In this document: positions 23,730-36,567 of the stretch, one piece after another
How the letters are laid out: every line of letters starts with the position of its first letter
Numbering within the stretch: the stretch's first letter is position 1
NCBI GenBank assembly: GCA_002197995.1
Contig: NGZR01000002.1
Coordinates: 5,394,001 to 5,458,000, forward strand
Length of the DNA: 64,000 nucleotides
Reading direction: 5' to 3'
Source of the DNA: Gaeumannomyces sp. JS-464
Taxonomy: Eukaryota > Ascomycota > Sordariomycetes > Magnaporthales > Magnaporthaceae
Translations under genes and position numbers: made by a program
The notes under the pieces: generated by a model
Told to the model about the DNA's origin: nothing
What the model saw: only the letters and a program-made list of their open reading frames with translations
Database searches by the model: none

Positions 23730-26053
23730 CCGCCTGAGGACAAAGCGTGTGGGGACATGGATGGCGGCCCGGCTTGGTCGCAGATTGAACGGGCTAGCGG
23801 GCTGCGAGATTCGGGATTATGCGGCGCTTGTTGTGCTGGAGCTGTGGTGAGGCACGGCGGTGCAACCGTGTTTTGTTGAGAAATTCAGCCACCGAGCCTC
23901 GTCCAAGAGATGGTAATCAACATGCACCAACACTGTCCACATCTCGAGCCCGCGCGTTGTCGAGGAATCGGAGAGAAGGCTGTCTTTTAATCCATAGACT
24001 GCAGTCTGCCGCCGGGACCCTGCGTTTCGAATTGTATTATTTTTCCTTCTTTTCACTGTTTGCTTATTCGCCGATCCTTGTTGGCCGACAGCCGACTTTC
24101 TTCTTGAATGCGTTTTCACAGTCGACGAGGGTTGTCGACACTCCCTTCTCACAACATCTTGTCCGCGCCGGTGTCTTTTGGCGGCCGGTTATGATGATTG
24201 GATTTCATGCTTCTGGCAGCTCGAGGTTGGTGAGACAGCTGGGTCTGCTTCATTGACCCCGTGTCCACGGGACCCATTCTGCGATATTACCGGCGAAACC
24301 TTGCTCAGTTGGGCGACACGACGGCCCCGCCCTATGCCAGCTCGGCCCGGGATTGACGGTCGGGCGGACGGATTGATGGTTCTGGCCCCGTCGCTTGTGA
24401 GCGTCGACGAAGCACTAGCGATCCGAATTTCTCCGCACCCGCGTCCCTAGATAGGTACCCAGGTAGCGTTTGAGGATTGTGTGTGCCGTGGCAGAGCCGG
24501 CTTCGACACTTGTGCTTGCTTTCCAGCACCTTGCAGCTGACACACCACATGGCTCGTTGTCGCATGTTAATGGATGTCTAGTGTGCTGGTAGGTACGCTC
24601 CGCGGCAACACTTGGCCGAGGCAACGTGATTGATATCCGTCGGCTGGATCGGCTGGAAGGCTGCTGAAAGCGACGCCCCCATCTCTCGCGAGGCGCCGGG
24701 CTTGGCGGCGGCCCCGACATGGTGGATGCCTACGTGCAGGCCGATAACCGTAGACAGCTCAGCGAGACGTCTTGGCGGTTAGGGACATCGCAAATCAAGG
24801 GAATCCGTGGCCGTGCCATATAGCCAGATGGGTCCCTTTGTGCTGGGCATAATGCTCCCGGAATGACAAGTGACACATTGTGGATCCGTAGACGCGTCTG
24901 CGCAAGCCCGCGGTAGGGAGATTCCGGGTGCCTGGACCCTCACAAGGCTTTGCAGCAGCGTAGAGTTTTCGCCCATCAACAACAGCCGGGTGGCGCACGC
25001 ACGGCCCGGGGAAGGTTTACCACATAGGGCACGCAGAGGCCAGCGCTTGGCCCTGGGATCGGGTCGAACCGGTTGGGGGTTGGGAGCGTCTGTGTTCAAC
25101 GGCGCCCCGGGAGTCTTGGGGAGCCACAAAATCTGGGTTGGAGATAGCCGGCCGACATGCCGTTGGCGGCCGTCGCTGCGCAGTATCCCAACAGAACCAG
25201 GCGGTCGTCGGACAGCGAACAATCGGCTGGCAGAAATCCCTCCGACATAAGCTGGCCTGCGCCCGCCTCGGAGCCTCTCCGACCTGGCAGATTGTTGGTA
25301 GACCTATTGACACCCTCTTCACTTGCCATCGACCCTCTTTCATCTTGGTACCTGCCTAGCTGCCTCTCGCCGTTCAAAAAAGTGTTCCTGACACTGTTTG
25401 CTCGTTGTCGTTATCTGCTGGTCATCCAAGTATCTCCGCTTGTGCACCTGAGTGGTACCTACCTATTCCGCCTAGCCGTCCAGACAGGCAGCAGGCATAC
25501 CTACCTGGTTGGTTGGTATCAATTGGCCGCCCTGGTGGCTTCCCTCCAAATAAACTGGAAGGTAGGTCGTGTCCCGATGTGGCGTCGCCCCAATCAATGG
25601 CACCACCAGACGCGCAAAGGTGCCAGGTACCTGCCTCAACCCCATGGATGTGCCGCACCTTGGTACCTCCAACCCAGCAGCTCCAAGGAAGGGAGCTTCC
25701 AGTTGCGGGGTAATGGACGGCACACCTGGTTCGTCCGACTGCATTGGAAGGCTTGTGACGCCCACCTAAATCCGCGTGCTATGCATGGCCCGGAAGGCGC
25801 AAACCCCCTTCGCGCGCGGGCTGTCGGAGGGCACAATCGCATTGGGTGAATGGGCACGCGCGGGGATGTGCCTGCAGAGCCAGCCATCCACCCATCCATC
25901 CGTCATACATGGGCTGGCCTCCATGGTACCCGACGTTTGTTTAACAGGACCTGGCTGACCGTGTTCCGATCTCGTCCGTCTCAAGCACGGCTTTCCCGTC
26001 TCTCTTCCGCTCCAGACCCTCACCGCGCCGCCATCGCACTCCTGCCGGACGGA
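23730..26053. other. Intergenic, SDR to mitochondrial carrier
   Basis: About 2.3 kb without a supportable gene. The right half (about 25320-25680) has dispersed GGTACCTACC/TACCTGG elements. Several open frames on both strands (for example 25157-25849 plus, 24779-25222 minus) lack domains and overlap each other antisense. Confidence 0.45.
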
Positions 26054-27331
26054 ATGTCGAACACACTCAAGCAGGCCACCGACGCAGCAAGAACATCGCC
26101 AGCCATGGGTACGACTGAGGCCGCCCGCAATGATTTCCTGCACACCCCGTTCATGCGCGCCGCGCTGCCTTTCATCAATGGAGGCCTGAGCGGAATGGTG
26201 GCCACGACGGTGATCCAGCCCGTGTAAGTCGATCGTCTGTCCCGCCCCACTCGCAGCACCGCGAGACTGCACCGTCTGCAGCCCACCGTCTACCGCGCCT
26301 GTCAAACTGTAAATCGAGGCACGAGCACGAGCACTTGGAGCAGACGCAAAGGCTGACTTGGCCACGCCTTGCCCAATTAGCGACATGGTCAAGGTCCGGC
26401 TGCAGCTCGCAGGCGAGGGCATGGCCGGCGGCGTCAAGCCGACCCCTCTCTCGGTCACGCGCGAGATCCTCGCCAGCGGAAAGGCCCTCGACCTCTACAC
26501 GGGACTGTCGGCTGGGCTCCTCCGGCAAGCCGTCTACACGACCGCCCGCCTCGGCTTCTTCGACACATTCATGGGCCAGCTCACGGCCCGCGCCAAGGCC
26601 AACGGCCAGTCGATCGGGTTCAAGGAGCGTGCGGCCGCTGGGCTGACGGCCGGCGGCATCGCAGCCATGATTGGCAACCCGGCCGACCTGGCTCTCATCC
26701 GGATGCAGAGCGACGGGCTCAAGCCCCTGGACCAGCGCAAGAACTACAGGTCCGTCGTGGACGCGCTGTCCCGTATTGCGCGCACCGAGGGCGTCGCCGC
26801 GCTCTGGTCGGGCGCCGCGCCGACGGTTGTCCGGGCCATGGCGCTCAACTTTGGCCAGCTCGCCTTCTTCAGCGAGGCCAAGGCTCAGCTCAAGGAGCGG
26901 ACTCAGATGAGCGCGCGGGCACAGACGCTGAGCGCCAGTGCTGTCGCCGGCTTCTTCGCTTCCTTCTTCTCGCTCCCCTTCGACTTTGCCAAGACGCGCC
27001 TGCAGAAGCAGCAGCGCGGTCCCGACGGCAAGCTGCCTTACAAGAGCATGATCGACTGCTTCGCAAAGGTGGCCAAGCAGGAGGGCCCACTGCGCTTCTA
27101 CCGTGGCTTCTGGACGTACTATGTCCGCATTGCGCCGCATGCGTAAGTGTTACTCCACCCCAATCGGTGTCTCCCGCCTGGGAGGTCATCATGTTGCCCC
27201 ACGCGCCCATGGGATCCGGACACCGCGCATATTGTTACCTACCGCAGTGTGTATCGTGAGCAGAGGCTGACCGGAAGTTTAGAATGGTTACCTTGATTGT
27301 GGCCGACTACCTCGGTTGGATAACCAAGTAG
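26054..27331 (+). CDS. Mitochondrial 2-oxoglutarate/malate-type carrier (SLC25)
   Basis: Exons 26054-26223, 26381-27142 and 27283-27331 join in frame to 326 aa, the usual SLC25 size. Three carrier repeats are visible with PxD/ExxK-type signatures: QPVDMVKVR (assembled across intron 1), NPADLALIRMQSD and LPFDFAKTRLQKQ. Repeat partners include LYTGLSAGLLRQA, LWSGAAPTVVRAM and FYRGFWTYYVR. NPADLALIRMQ and the overall pattern match the oxoglutarate/malate carrier branch rather than ADP/ATP or phosphate carriers. The protein would exchange dicarboxylates across the inner membrane, feeding malate shuttles and nitrogen assimilation. The start could be the ATG at 26054 or 26105. Substrate specificity is inferred from motif similarity. 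Confidence 0.9.
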
Positions 27332-28344
27332 GAGACGAACCTAGTCGATCCTGGGCTAGAGCGAAACGATTGAGATCCGACGACAGGCGCATAATGGTTT
27401 TTTTTTTTTTTTTCCTTGTCCACTTTTTGTTCCATCCTTTTCCCCTCAAGTTTCCTCTTCTCGTATTATTTACCCCAGTTCCTCATCGGACTGTTGTGTG
27501 TTCTGGTCATCAAGACTTGAATTCGGCATCATGATTTTGTTTATTTGGAGGCGTTCTTCTCTTGTGCATATTTCACGCCGACGCCATGGCAACGCGCGAC
27601 TAGTCCTCACCTTTAGTTCTGTTACTGGTTTGCTTATTTTTGAAATCATGACTTGCGGATTGTTATGTCGTCGATGAAAATTTTGGGCTGGGTCGGGCTC
27701 AGAGGCAGACGGAGGTCTGGCGAGGCGAGACCTGGAGTGTCTGTATGCATGGTACCAATTGAGGTATGAAGTCGAAGGTTGAATGGAACGGAATTGCCTC
27801 TCGATGCTTGGGTCGGACGTGTTCCGTGTTCGCGTTTGGGCTTTGTTGTCTCACTGCCTTTACGGGTGACAGGACGGCCCAAAAAATTGCGAACCCAACA
27901 TAATGCACGAGAGCTTGAGGTGGTGCAGTGGGGTTCCCGGGTTGTGCGCAGGCGGCAGGCCGCGGGGATTGAATTTTGTGACCCCAAGCCTGGCGACGAG
28001 CTGACCAGCTCCCCACTATACTTCCCGTGATATCCAATGCAACTCCGAGAACGGACGGGGGTTAAAATGTACTTGGATTGCAGTCTGGAGTGACAAACCA
28101 GGCTCTGCATCATCCCGTACAAGCACCATCATGCTCCACTGTTAGATCGAGGCTGCCGAGAGAACTTCCACCGCGGTCTGCAGGGCTTCTGTTACCGAGT
28201 ATCGATTCTCGTCTCCCCAAGCCATTTCCGCCCCGACAAGCTTCCCCGCTCGCTCCCAGGACGCCGCCGGCGCGGGCTCGTGCCCCTCTGGCAACGAGCC
28301 TCGCTTGTTTTCCTACGATGTGATGACGCCCTGAAGCCTCCAGT
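27332..28344. other. Intergenic, carrier 3' end to PAN2 promoter
   Basis: About 1 kb. A 15-base T-run lies at about 27397-27411 in the carrier 3' region. The 200 bases before 28345 are C/T-rich and form the PAN2 5' UTR. No gene is supported. Confidence 0.5.
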
Positions 28345-31300
28345 ATGGACGCGGACTGGGGCGAGGTATGCTCCCCTCGTTGCCTTGTGCTGCCATCTCA
28401 GCACCCTCCTCAGCGCGCGCTGGCTGCCCCTCTGTCTTGTCGGCCCCTGCTCTAGTCAATTGATACCGTTGCGCTGACACTCCGACCTCGACCGCCACCC
28501 AGGTTACTCGCTTCCACTTCCAGCAGCAGCGAGCCGACACCTTTCTCCCCTCGACATACCAACCGCCATCGCCTTCGATACCGGTGCCGAACTGCTATGG
28601 GTCGGTCAAGACTTTGTACGTTACGCCGCCTCCCTGCCCCGCGGCGCGCGAGCCTTAGCCCTTCCACTTTTTGCGCCTGGAACATCGTCGCAGCAACACC
28701 TCTTCTGACCAAGCTGTCGGGTCCTGTAGGGGAGGGTCGCGTCGTTCTTTCACAATGGCAACAAGGAGATGGAGCGGTATACTGCCTTCAAGGCGAGCCC
28801 GCACAACCAGGGGGCGGTGCGCCAGTTTCTCTTCAACGAGAGAGGCGTCATCTGCTTGAGCCCCCAAAGTGTCCACATGGCATTGCGGAGAGGCCCACCA
28901 TTGTGGCATATCAAGTAGGCCGCTCGCCCTTTCACCGTGGGCCCGTGTCCCCACAGGTCCAAGGCATGTCAGAGATGGGTTGAAGCTGACGGTGTCTCCC
29001 GCAAGCCATGAGGATATGAAAGACTTACGGTGCATGTCCTTCACATCTCGCGGCACTGCCGAGATCCTGGTTGCTGGCTACCAGGACACCATTGTTCGTC
29101 ATCGACGCGAACAAGGGAGAGATAACCAAGCAGGTAGGTCGGCCATATGCTCCTCGCCCGACGCTCCCTCTGTCACCCCTGTTTGGCCGGTCGCTGTTAG
29201 TACCGGGTGGAGCCGGGCTTCTTCATTCTGGCCTCGAGGAGCAAATCAGCTTACACTCCTATTTCAATCTTCTCTCCCCCGCTCTCATTCGCACTCACGT
29301 ATAGGTCCCCGTGTCAGAGCATTACAGCATCATGAAGAAGAGCCGGCATATTTGCGCGGCGACTAAGCGTGGCAGCGTCGATATCCTAGATTCAATCAGC
29401 CTCAAGGTCACCAAGACGTGGAACACACAGTCTGCGTACATTAACGATATGGACGTGCAGCAAGACTTTATCGTTACTTGTGGTGCGTCCCTCAAGCAGT
29501 CGAACTACATGTTCGACCCGTATGTCAACGTCTTCGACCTGAAGAACATGCAGTCCATGGCGCCGATACCGTTCCCGCCGCTGGCCGCGTTCGTGAGGAT
29601 GCACCCAAAGATGGTGACCACTGGTATCGTCGTCTCTCAGGCCGGCCAGATGCATGTTGTCGACCTCCTGAACCCAAACACCACCAACGTCAGACAGGCC
29701 AACACAACCGCGTACCTTGCATTGGTCGACATCTCGCCCTCCGGCCAGACGGTCGTCATCGCCGACTCAGACGGATATCTGCATCTCTGGGCGCCGTCAT
29801 CCAAGCAGCTTGTTTTTGCCGAGAACATTGCACAGCTCGAGTTTCCCACCGACGAACAGGAAGCTCCGCCTCAAATGGACTGGAGCGTCGAGACGTAGGT
29901 TTTCCCTATCCTTTTGCCGTGCCCGCTGCCGGGTCGAGTTAGCTTGTGATTGACATTGCCGTAGGCCTCTCAACACGGTGGGACTCGCATACTACCGCGA
30001 GGAGCTGCTCTCTTCGTGGCCTCAGAATTTTGTGTCGGACGTGGGGGCGCCTCCGGTCAAATTCGACCCCAACTATCTCTCTAGCCTTCTCCAAAGCGAG
30101 TTCGGCCTGTACGGGAAAAACACCTCGGGGCTCCTTAGGAACCAGCTCCAGGACACCCGGTCAGCCGACAAGTCGTCTGGGAGCGTGCAGGCTCCCAAGT
30201 TCCTCAGCGAGAAGGCGAGAGAGACGGCCAAGCTGCTCCCGAGACTCTCCAACGGGGACTCGTATCAGGAAGATGCGATCCAAAGCCCCATCAAGACCGA
30301 GATCGAGAGCCTTAAGGCCGAAGTGCCTAACATGTATCGTAGCGTTGAGATAAAGTTCAGCAAATTTGGCGTCGACGACTTCGACTTTGGGTGAGCCTGT
30401 TCCCCCATCCATGCTGTCAACTGTTAGTTGTCTGTTTGTTTCTCGTAGGGGATAACTCACACATCGTCGCAGATTCTACAACCGGACTCGATATGCAGGC
30501 CTGGAGAACCACATCGCCAATTCGTACGCCAACAGCCTCCTGCAGGTCATGCACTTCACCCCAATCTTGCGGAATCTTTCCCTCCAGCACGCAGCTACTG
30601 CCTGCCTGAGCGAACAGTGTCTTCTCTGCGAGCTTGGCTTCCTCTTCGACATGTTGGAGAAGGCCAAGGGGGCAACGTGTCAGGCAACTAATATGCTGAA
30701 GATGCTCACAAGCCACCCCGGCGGTAGGTGCTTGATGTACTCGGATTTGTTTCGGCTGGAGCTTTTGCTAACCTCCTCTCCTGTCTCTAGTGGGCAACCT
30801 CCATCTGCTGGAGGATGATCCGCACGCCTCGTCTTTGGCTGCTATGATCCAAGGCTTGGCAAGGTTCTTGCTCGATCAGATGTGTCGAGACTACATGAGG
30901 ACCTCCCCGGCGGTTAACGTTATGGAACAGGTAAGTATTGTCGTCGTCGGCGGTACCCGGCAAGTGTTGAGGGCCATGCTGCCAGCGCGAGCGGCAACTG
31001 ATGGTTTATGCAGGCGACCGCCACAACTGCCCAAGTCTTGATGAAGTGCATGCATTGCTCGAGCGAAACAGCCCGGTCCAGCTCGAGTTTTGTCAACGAC
31101 CTGGTCTATCCACAGATGGTGAGTAGTCAGTAATCCGTCGGTTGCCTCGCAGCATCTCTGACCTGGCCGTCTCCGATCAGAACTATGTCAGGGGAAGGCC
31201 GCCGACCGCGACCTCGTTCTCCGACATACTCAAGAAGAGTATCGAGCGCGAGCAAACCGCTCGGGGCTGGTGCACCACTTGCCGAGGCTACCAGCCGCTT

Positions 31301-32908
31301 GCAACTCGCAAGACCATCAAGGCGATCCCCCAAGTGCTGGCCGCCAACGCAAACATCTCGACCGCGGAGCAGAAGCGTCTCTGGGCGACCCCGGGCTGGC
31401 TCCCAGAGGAGATCGGAATCATCATCGGCGACGAACACCTTTACTGCTTCGAAGGGGAGGACCTCAAGTTGCACCTCCAGCGCGCAAAACACGAGATATA
31501 CGTGTATTCTTTGATAGGCGTCGTCGTCAATATCGATCGGGGCCCGCCTCACAAGCCACATCCGATCTCGATGGTCAATGGTGCGTCTCGAATCTTGCTT
31601 GCTTGCCGTACCCTCCCCGCCCAGCATCGATCCCCGCCATTGGTAGTGTGGTGTCTCCATTATCATCTCTCCATTATGCCGCTGTCGTCGCCGTCGTCGC
31701 TGTCGCCGCCGTCGTCGCTGTCGTCGCTGTTGTCGCTAAACTCGTCTGCTAACCTGTTCTCGTTAGTCGCGCACTCTGCGCCCACACCACCGGAGGACAG
31801 CCAGTGGCATCTTTTCAACGACTTCCTCGTTAAGCCTGTTTCGTCCAAGGAAGCCCTGACCTTCAACACCACTTGGAAGACACCTCTTATAGTACTTTAC
31901 CAATTGAAGGTTGCAAATAACCAAATCGACTCGACCTGGAAGCAGAAGCTCGACACTTCGGTTTTGTACCAGGATCAGACGTTAGTTCCCCCGACATCCT
32001 TTCTGGTCGTTTTCGGCTGTTGTTGTTGCTGTCGTGAACTTAGCACACTGACGTGCCATGGCTATGTAGTCCCCCGTCGGTAGGCAAGACGTACCGGGTG
32101 TTGGATCCTTCCTTTGAGCGCCCTGGTCCGGACACCATCGTGGCTCTTGACACCGAGTTCGTCGCCGTGAAGCAGCCCGAGATCGAGGTTAATGCAGACG
32201 GCGAAAGGGAGACCATCCGACCCATGATCCACTCCCTGGCTCGAGTTTCGGTCGTCCGAGGCAGTGGCCCCCGTCGTGGCGAGCCCTTCATCGATGACTA
32301 TATCCTGATCAAGGAGCCTATTGTCGACTACCTGACCGTGTACTCGGGTATAACCCCTGGCGACTTGGACCCACGTCAGTCGAAGCACAACCTCGTCTCG
32401 CTCAAAGTGGCCTTCAAGAAGCTTTGGGTACTGCTGAATCTCGGATGCCAGTTTCTGGGGCACGGCCTGCGGCAGGACTTCCGGGTGATCAACCATTCAG
32501 GTCCCCAAGGCGCAGGTGATCGACACCATAAATCTGTTCTACCTCAAGGCTCGGCTGCGGAAGCTGTCGTTGGCCTTCCTGGCGTCTTGTCTGCTCAAGG
32601 AGGACATCCAGGTGGACACGCACGACTCGATCGAGGACTCGCGTACGGCCCTGGAGCTGTATCGGAAATTTCTGGAATTCGAGAGTGCCGGATCGCTGGA
32701 TAGTGTCATTGACGAGATCTATCGCGTCGGCAGAGAGAGCAACTTCAAGCCCATCAGGAAGGATGGCCAGGTAGTCCAGCGGACGCGAACGCCGCCAAAC
32801 GTTGAAGGGAGAATCATTGCCCCTTCCACTCCTTCCCAGATGACCGGCGGGCAGGGGCAAGTGCTCTCGGGCCCCTTTGGGGGTATCACGGCCCTCACGC
32901 CTAGCTAG
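28345..32908 (+). CDS. PAN2: PAN2, catalytic subunit of the PAN2-PAN3 deadenylase, with three frameshifts
   Basis: Twelve exons: 28345-28365, 28503-28615, 28730-28914, 29006-29133, 29305-29894, 29965-30390, 30473-30723, 30791-30930, 31014-31118, 31181-31580, 31767-31980 and 32070-32908; about 1136 aa once three indels are allowed. A WD40 propeller ([23 protein letters not shown]) is followed by a ubiquitin-hydrolase-like domain. There the catalytic Cys position is lost ([14 protein letters not shown]) although zinc pairs CMHC and CTTC remain. The C-terminal DEDDh exonuclease has [12 protein letters not shown] and HDSIEDS. PAN2 with PAN3 shortens mRNA poly(A) tails in the cytoplasm. Indels: a missing base near 28542, an extra base near 29092 and an extra C near 32493. 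Correcting them makes every splice phase consistent. Confidence 0.95.
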
Positions 32909-34547
32909 ACGCGGCGACCCCCAATTTGACATTTTCAATCCCGGCGCCTTCCATCAGATATGTTGGTATCAGAATGTTCCCTGCATCGCCCTGATGATGA
33001 ATCCGTCGTCCGCTCGGCCATATCTCCCGGCGCTGTCGTGCAACGCATCCAAACGTCCCGGAGTCCTCACCTCGACCGCGTAAATAATGAAAACGAGATC
33101 GACTCTGATCACCCATCTATCGATATGGCCAGAAAGCCCTCGTCGAGCGTATCGTCGCTCCGTAATTACTACTGTGGTTGGCCTCGGCGCTGTTGTGTAA
33201 ATGATGCCGGAAGCTAGAGACTCGATGGCGAAGCCGGCCCTGACGCGTCCAGATCGTGAAACGGCGTTTTCGCATATTTCGAGCTAGCGCCGCCCTTTGA
33301 CGACGGTTGGAAGACGGAACCCATACAAACAAGCCCTTCGCATCACGATGCCGATGTCTCATTGATGGATTTCATAGCGCAATCCCATGCCTCGTCGTCG
33401 TCGCCCATCCACCCAATCACGTCCAGGCACCGTCCCTCTACAGTCTCGCCCACTGGCTTTCCTCTTTGGGCATTTCCAGGCTCAATCAGGCAATGGAGCT
33501 CGCCAGAGCGAGTGGAGCAGGCTGGAAGCCAGCAATTCTACATAGCGCTGGCCGTCTGGGCAGAGGAGCGATCCGACTTCGATTCTTTCTTTCTCAGTAC
33601 ACCATTCTGCCCACAGTTTACTGTCTGCACAATGCCTGCTATTCTTGCCTCCCTCCTCGCGTCGGCCGAGTGCGCCATCGCCTTCGGGCGTGGTGTCCTC
33701 GCGTCGTTGGTGAAAGTAAGTCCTCATCCCCCTGATTTCTGGTCATCATCCCTCTGCCCCTGCCTCCATCCCTTCTGGTCATTCCATGCCTCCATCACCA
33801 TTGCCATCTCGAGCCCCTTGGACTGGCCCAACCCGCCGATCCACCAAGCACCCGCGACCGCGTCTTGGTCTCCATTCCCACCCACAATACCCCCATTCTG
33901 CGTCTGGGTCTCTTTCCCAACGCCTCCATCACCATCCCCATCAGCACCAGCACTCCGTCACTGCCTCCATCGACACTGCACCCCACAGCGTCTTTGAGGC
34001 AGGCCCACAATCATCACCATCACCAGTGTCGTCGTCGTTGCGATCCACTTTTCATCATCACCATCACCACCCCACACTCTGCACTTTTACTTCGCCCTTT
34101 CCTTCAATTTGATCCAACCCAAGCCAATTAATCCCATCCTCATTCATCGCCGGCCACCGCCACTATCATCCATCGCACTATCATCATTTCATCCTTTGTT
34201 TGTTTCTTCGTTGGCAGTCCATGAGGAAGCCTCCCTATTATTCATTTTCCCATCGACGCATGTCGTCTGAATTCTTGTATCATCCCTGTCATTCAATCCG
34301 GGCCCTCCCGTCTGCACCCCACGATCTTAGCGCCTTGGCATCGGCAATCACCCCAGTTTTGTCCAAGCGCCTTGCATACCAATCATCCCTGCCCTGCACC
34401 TTGTGTGCATATACTCCCTGGACCTTGTCGACGTCGCCACTCGGACCTCACAATCGCACCAGCTCTATGCACTGGCCAGCACCCACCATCACTGTCGCCG
34501 GCGCCATTTGTTACACACCGCGCATACACATGCACCACACAAGCGAT
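32909..34547. other. Low-complexity region between PAN2 and the orphan gene
   Basis: About 1.6 kb. The part from 33720 to 34150 is rich in CATCACCAT/CCTCCATCACC simple sequence. A short ATG frame at 33631-33714 (MPAILASLLAS...) ends at a good GTAAGT donor and has a hydrophobic start, so it could be a first exon. I could not find a phase-compatible acceptor joining it to the orphan frame at 34548. No other gene is supported. Confidence 0.4.
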
Positions 34548-36567
34548 ATGTCGCCTTCGAATACTAACAATGTCTCTCTCAGGTCCCACCCCCCTGCGTC
34601 GGCCGAGACGGATCCCGTCCTCGAGTCGCTGGTCAGCCCAGCATCCCCTGGTGCCGAAAGGCCCGTCCAATCCTTCACTTCGGCTGCCTCTGCGTTTGCC
34701 GTTTTCGTTCTTTCCCTCCTTGTTGGCATCTGCCTTCTGCCCTTCGTTATCGTCTGGCTGTCCGTTTCACGAGCCGTCCACTCCTTTACCGCTCCCTCGA
34801 AGTCATTCGTTGCCTCCCGCCCTGAGGTTCGACCAAGGCCCGATGCTCGTCTGCCGTCACCCGATCCTCAGCCAGCGCCGGCTGTCCCTCGACCTGCTCC
34901 TCGATCCCTCTTCTTGCGTTGGTCCAGCGGTGAGATTACTCTCGACCAAATGACTCTTCTGGAACGCAGGCAGTGGGAGAAGGAAATGGAACAGCGGTTC
35001 AAAGGTAACGCGGGTGTGTCTGCCGAGCCGTCCCCGGAGCCTCAAGTGAGGATCATGCCCAAGCGGGTTGTGAACATCCGGACCAAGCGAAGCCTGGCAC
35101 CCGCCGTCTCTCTCAACCGGTCAACTGGTACTGCTAACGGTCCTTCGTCGGCGCCCGTGAAGGAGAAGCCCGCCAAGCGGCGGTCAGCTCTTGAGGCGAC
35201 GGCGGAGGACATCCAAAGGCACTACCAGATCCGGAACTCGCGACGCGGTGGTTTTCGAAATCCCGACAAGGATCCCCGAGGCGACGGCCGACGAGGTCAA
35301 CGAGCTCAACAGGCGCATGGAGCAATCCAGGCGCCCGGTTGGGCGTGACCACGTCGCCGGCGCGACCTCTAAGGACACCCATGGTTCGAAGCCACTGCCG
35401 ATGCCCAAGGCCTCCGGGTGGGCCACGGCCGAGGAGGTTGCCGAGATCAACAAGCGCCTGGGGCAACCCGGGTGCAAGGTTGGTCGCACCATCCCCGCCG
35501 CCACCTTCGAGGAGGTACACGGTTCGAAGCCGCGGCCGACGATGCCAAGAGCCTCGAGGTGGGCCACAGCCGAGGATGTTGCCGAGGCCAATAACCAAGC
35601 GGGGAAACCCGGGAGGGAGATTGGCCGCACCATCCGCGCCGCCACCTACGAGGAGGTCCACGGTTGGAAACCCCCCCAGCCTCCCTCTGGCCCTCTTACT
35701 ACTTCTGGTCTTGCTCCCTCCGGCTCTGCTCCTGGTCCTGGTCACGGTTTTGGTCCCGATCCCGATGGTTTTGCCATCGGGTCAGGCCTTTTCTTGCGTC
35801 TGCTCCCTCCGGCTCTGCTTCTGGTTCTGGCCTTCATCCTGGTCGGCATTTTCAGGTCCTGATCCCGAAGGTTTTACATCGGTTCAGGCCTGTCTATCGC
35901 CTCTGCTCCCTCCGGCTCTGCTTCTGGTTCTGGTTTTCATCCTGGTGGGCTATTTTCAGGTCCTGATCCCGATGGTTTTACCATTGGTTCAGGCCTGTCT
36001 ATTGCCTCTGCTCCCTCCGGCTACTCTCCTAGTTCTGGTTCTGGTTCCGGCAAGCCTCTGGCCCCTTCCTCGCTTCCCCGTACCCCTACGAGGATCTCCG
36101 CGAGCAACGGTCACGACGCACCTTTGCCGACATGCACAAGGCAGCACATCGCGTACAGGTTCCATCCTTCCCCTTCCCAGACCCCTTGTCATGCTCGGGA
36201 TCATCCCGATACTGCTGACTTGGCCCCACGGTTCTTTGATGCGCTGCCCGGCAGCGAACACACTCCTTGGATTGATGACCTCGAAACCGTCCACGACCGT
36301 GGCTCTTCGCTCCTTTCTGCCGTCGACGATGCCCAAGACATCGTGGACAACATGCTTGAAGATATTCAGAGGCAAAGACTGTTTGATAACCTGCCTACCG
36401 TCCGCCGTCAGGCCATCGAGGAGTGGGAAGAGGAGTACGAGCGCTGGCAGACAAGACAGGCGGCCAAGCGTGCCGCGAGGGCCTTTGGTGGCTCGCCCAG
36501 CAGTTCGGAGTCTTCACCCCCACACCGCAACACCCTCGCTCGCCCACTATTCCTGCCCGATTGGTAA
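34548..36567 (+). CDS. Orphan repeat-containing predicted membrane protein, frameshifted
   Basis: No known family was recognised. From an ATG at 34548 (start uncertain; the frame is open further upstream) the product has a strongly hydrophobic helix at about 34690-34770 (VFVLSLLVGICLLPF), a basic linker, then WSSGEITLDQMTLLERRQWEKE. A frame change near 35240 (one extra base) leads into three tandem 47-residue repeats (ATA-E/D-EV-E-N ... EVHGSKP), then a low-complexity PSGSASGSG / GPDPDGF-IGSGL region. Further frame changes occur near 35800 and probably later. The last exon-like part (36124-36567) is charged and helical (DDAQDIVDNMLEDIQRQRLFDNL, EEWEEEYERWQTRQ) and ends at 36567. Coding is inferred from long frames that keep one another's repeat register. 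A lineage-specific surface or organelle membrane protein is possible, but function is unknown. Confidence 0.5.
35281..35676 (+). repeat. Three tandem 141-bp coding repeats
   Basis: Units start at 35281, 35422 and 35563, each 47 codons (the last truncated). Each opens with ATA(D/E)(E/D)V and contains a glycine-arginine turn (VGR, IGR) and then an (F/Y)EEVHG(S/W)KP or KDTHGSKP segment. Divergence between units is at the amino-acid level while length is exact, which suggests selection on the protein rather than recent slippage. Confidence 0.8.
35713..36030 (+). repeat. Tandem 90-105 bp Ser/Gly/Pro-rich repeats
   Basis: The block CTCCCTCCGGCTCTGCT recurs near 35713, 35802 and 35907, with a variant (CTCCCTCCGGCTACTCT) near 36010. 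Between these blocks the sequence alternates with GGTCCTGATCCCGA(T/A)GGTTTT. In the coding frame this gives ASAPSGSASGSG and GPDPDGF-IGSGL. Unit length varies by non-multiples of three, so the present reading frame does not run through all copies. Confidence 0.75.

Noticed and set aside
31681..31740. Trinucleotide GTC/GCC repeat as coding sequence
   Set aside because: It lies inside PAN2 intron 10 (31581-31766), which has a CTAAC branch site and a phase-correct acceptor.
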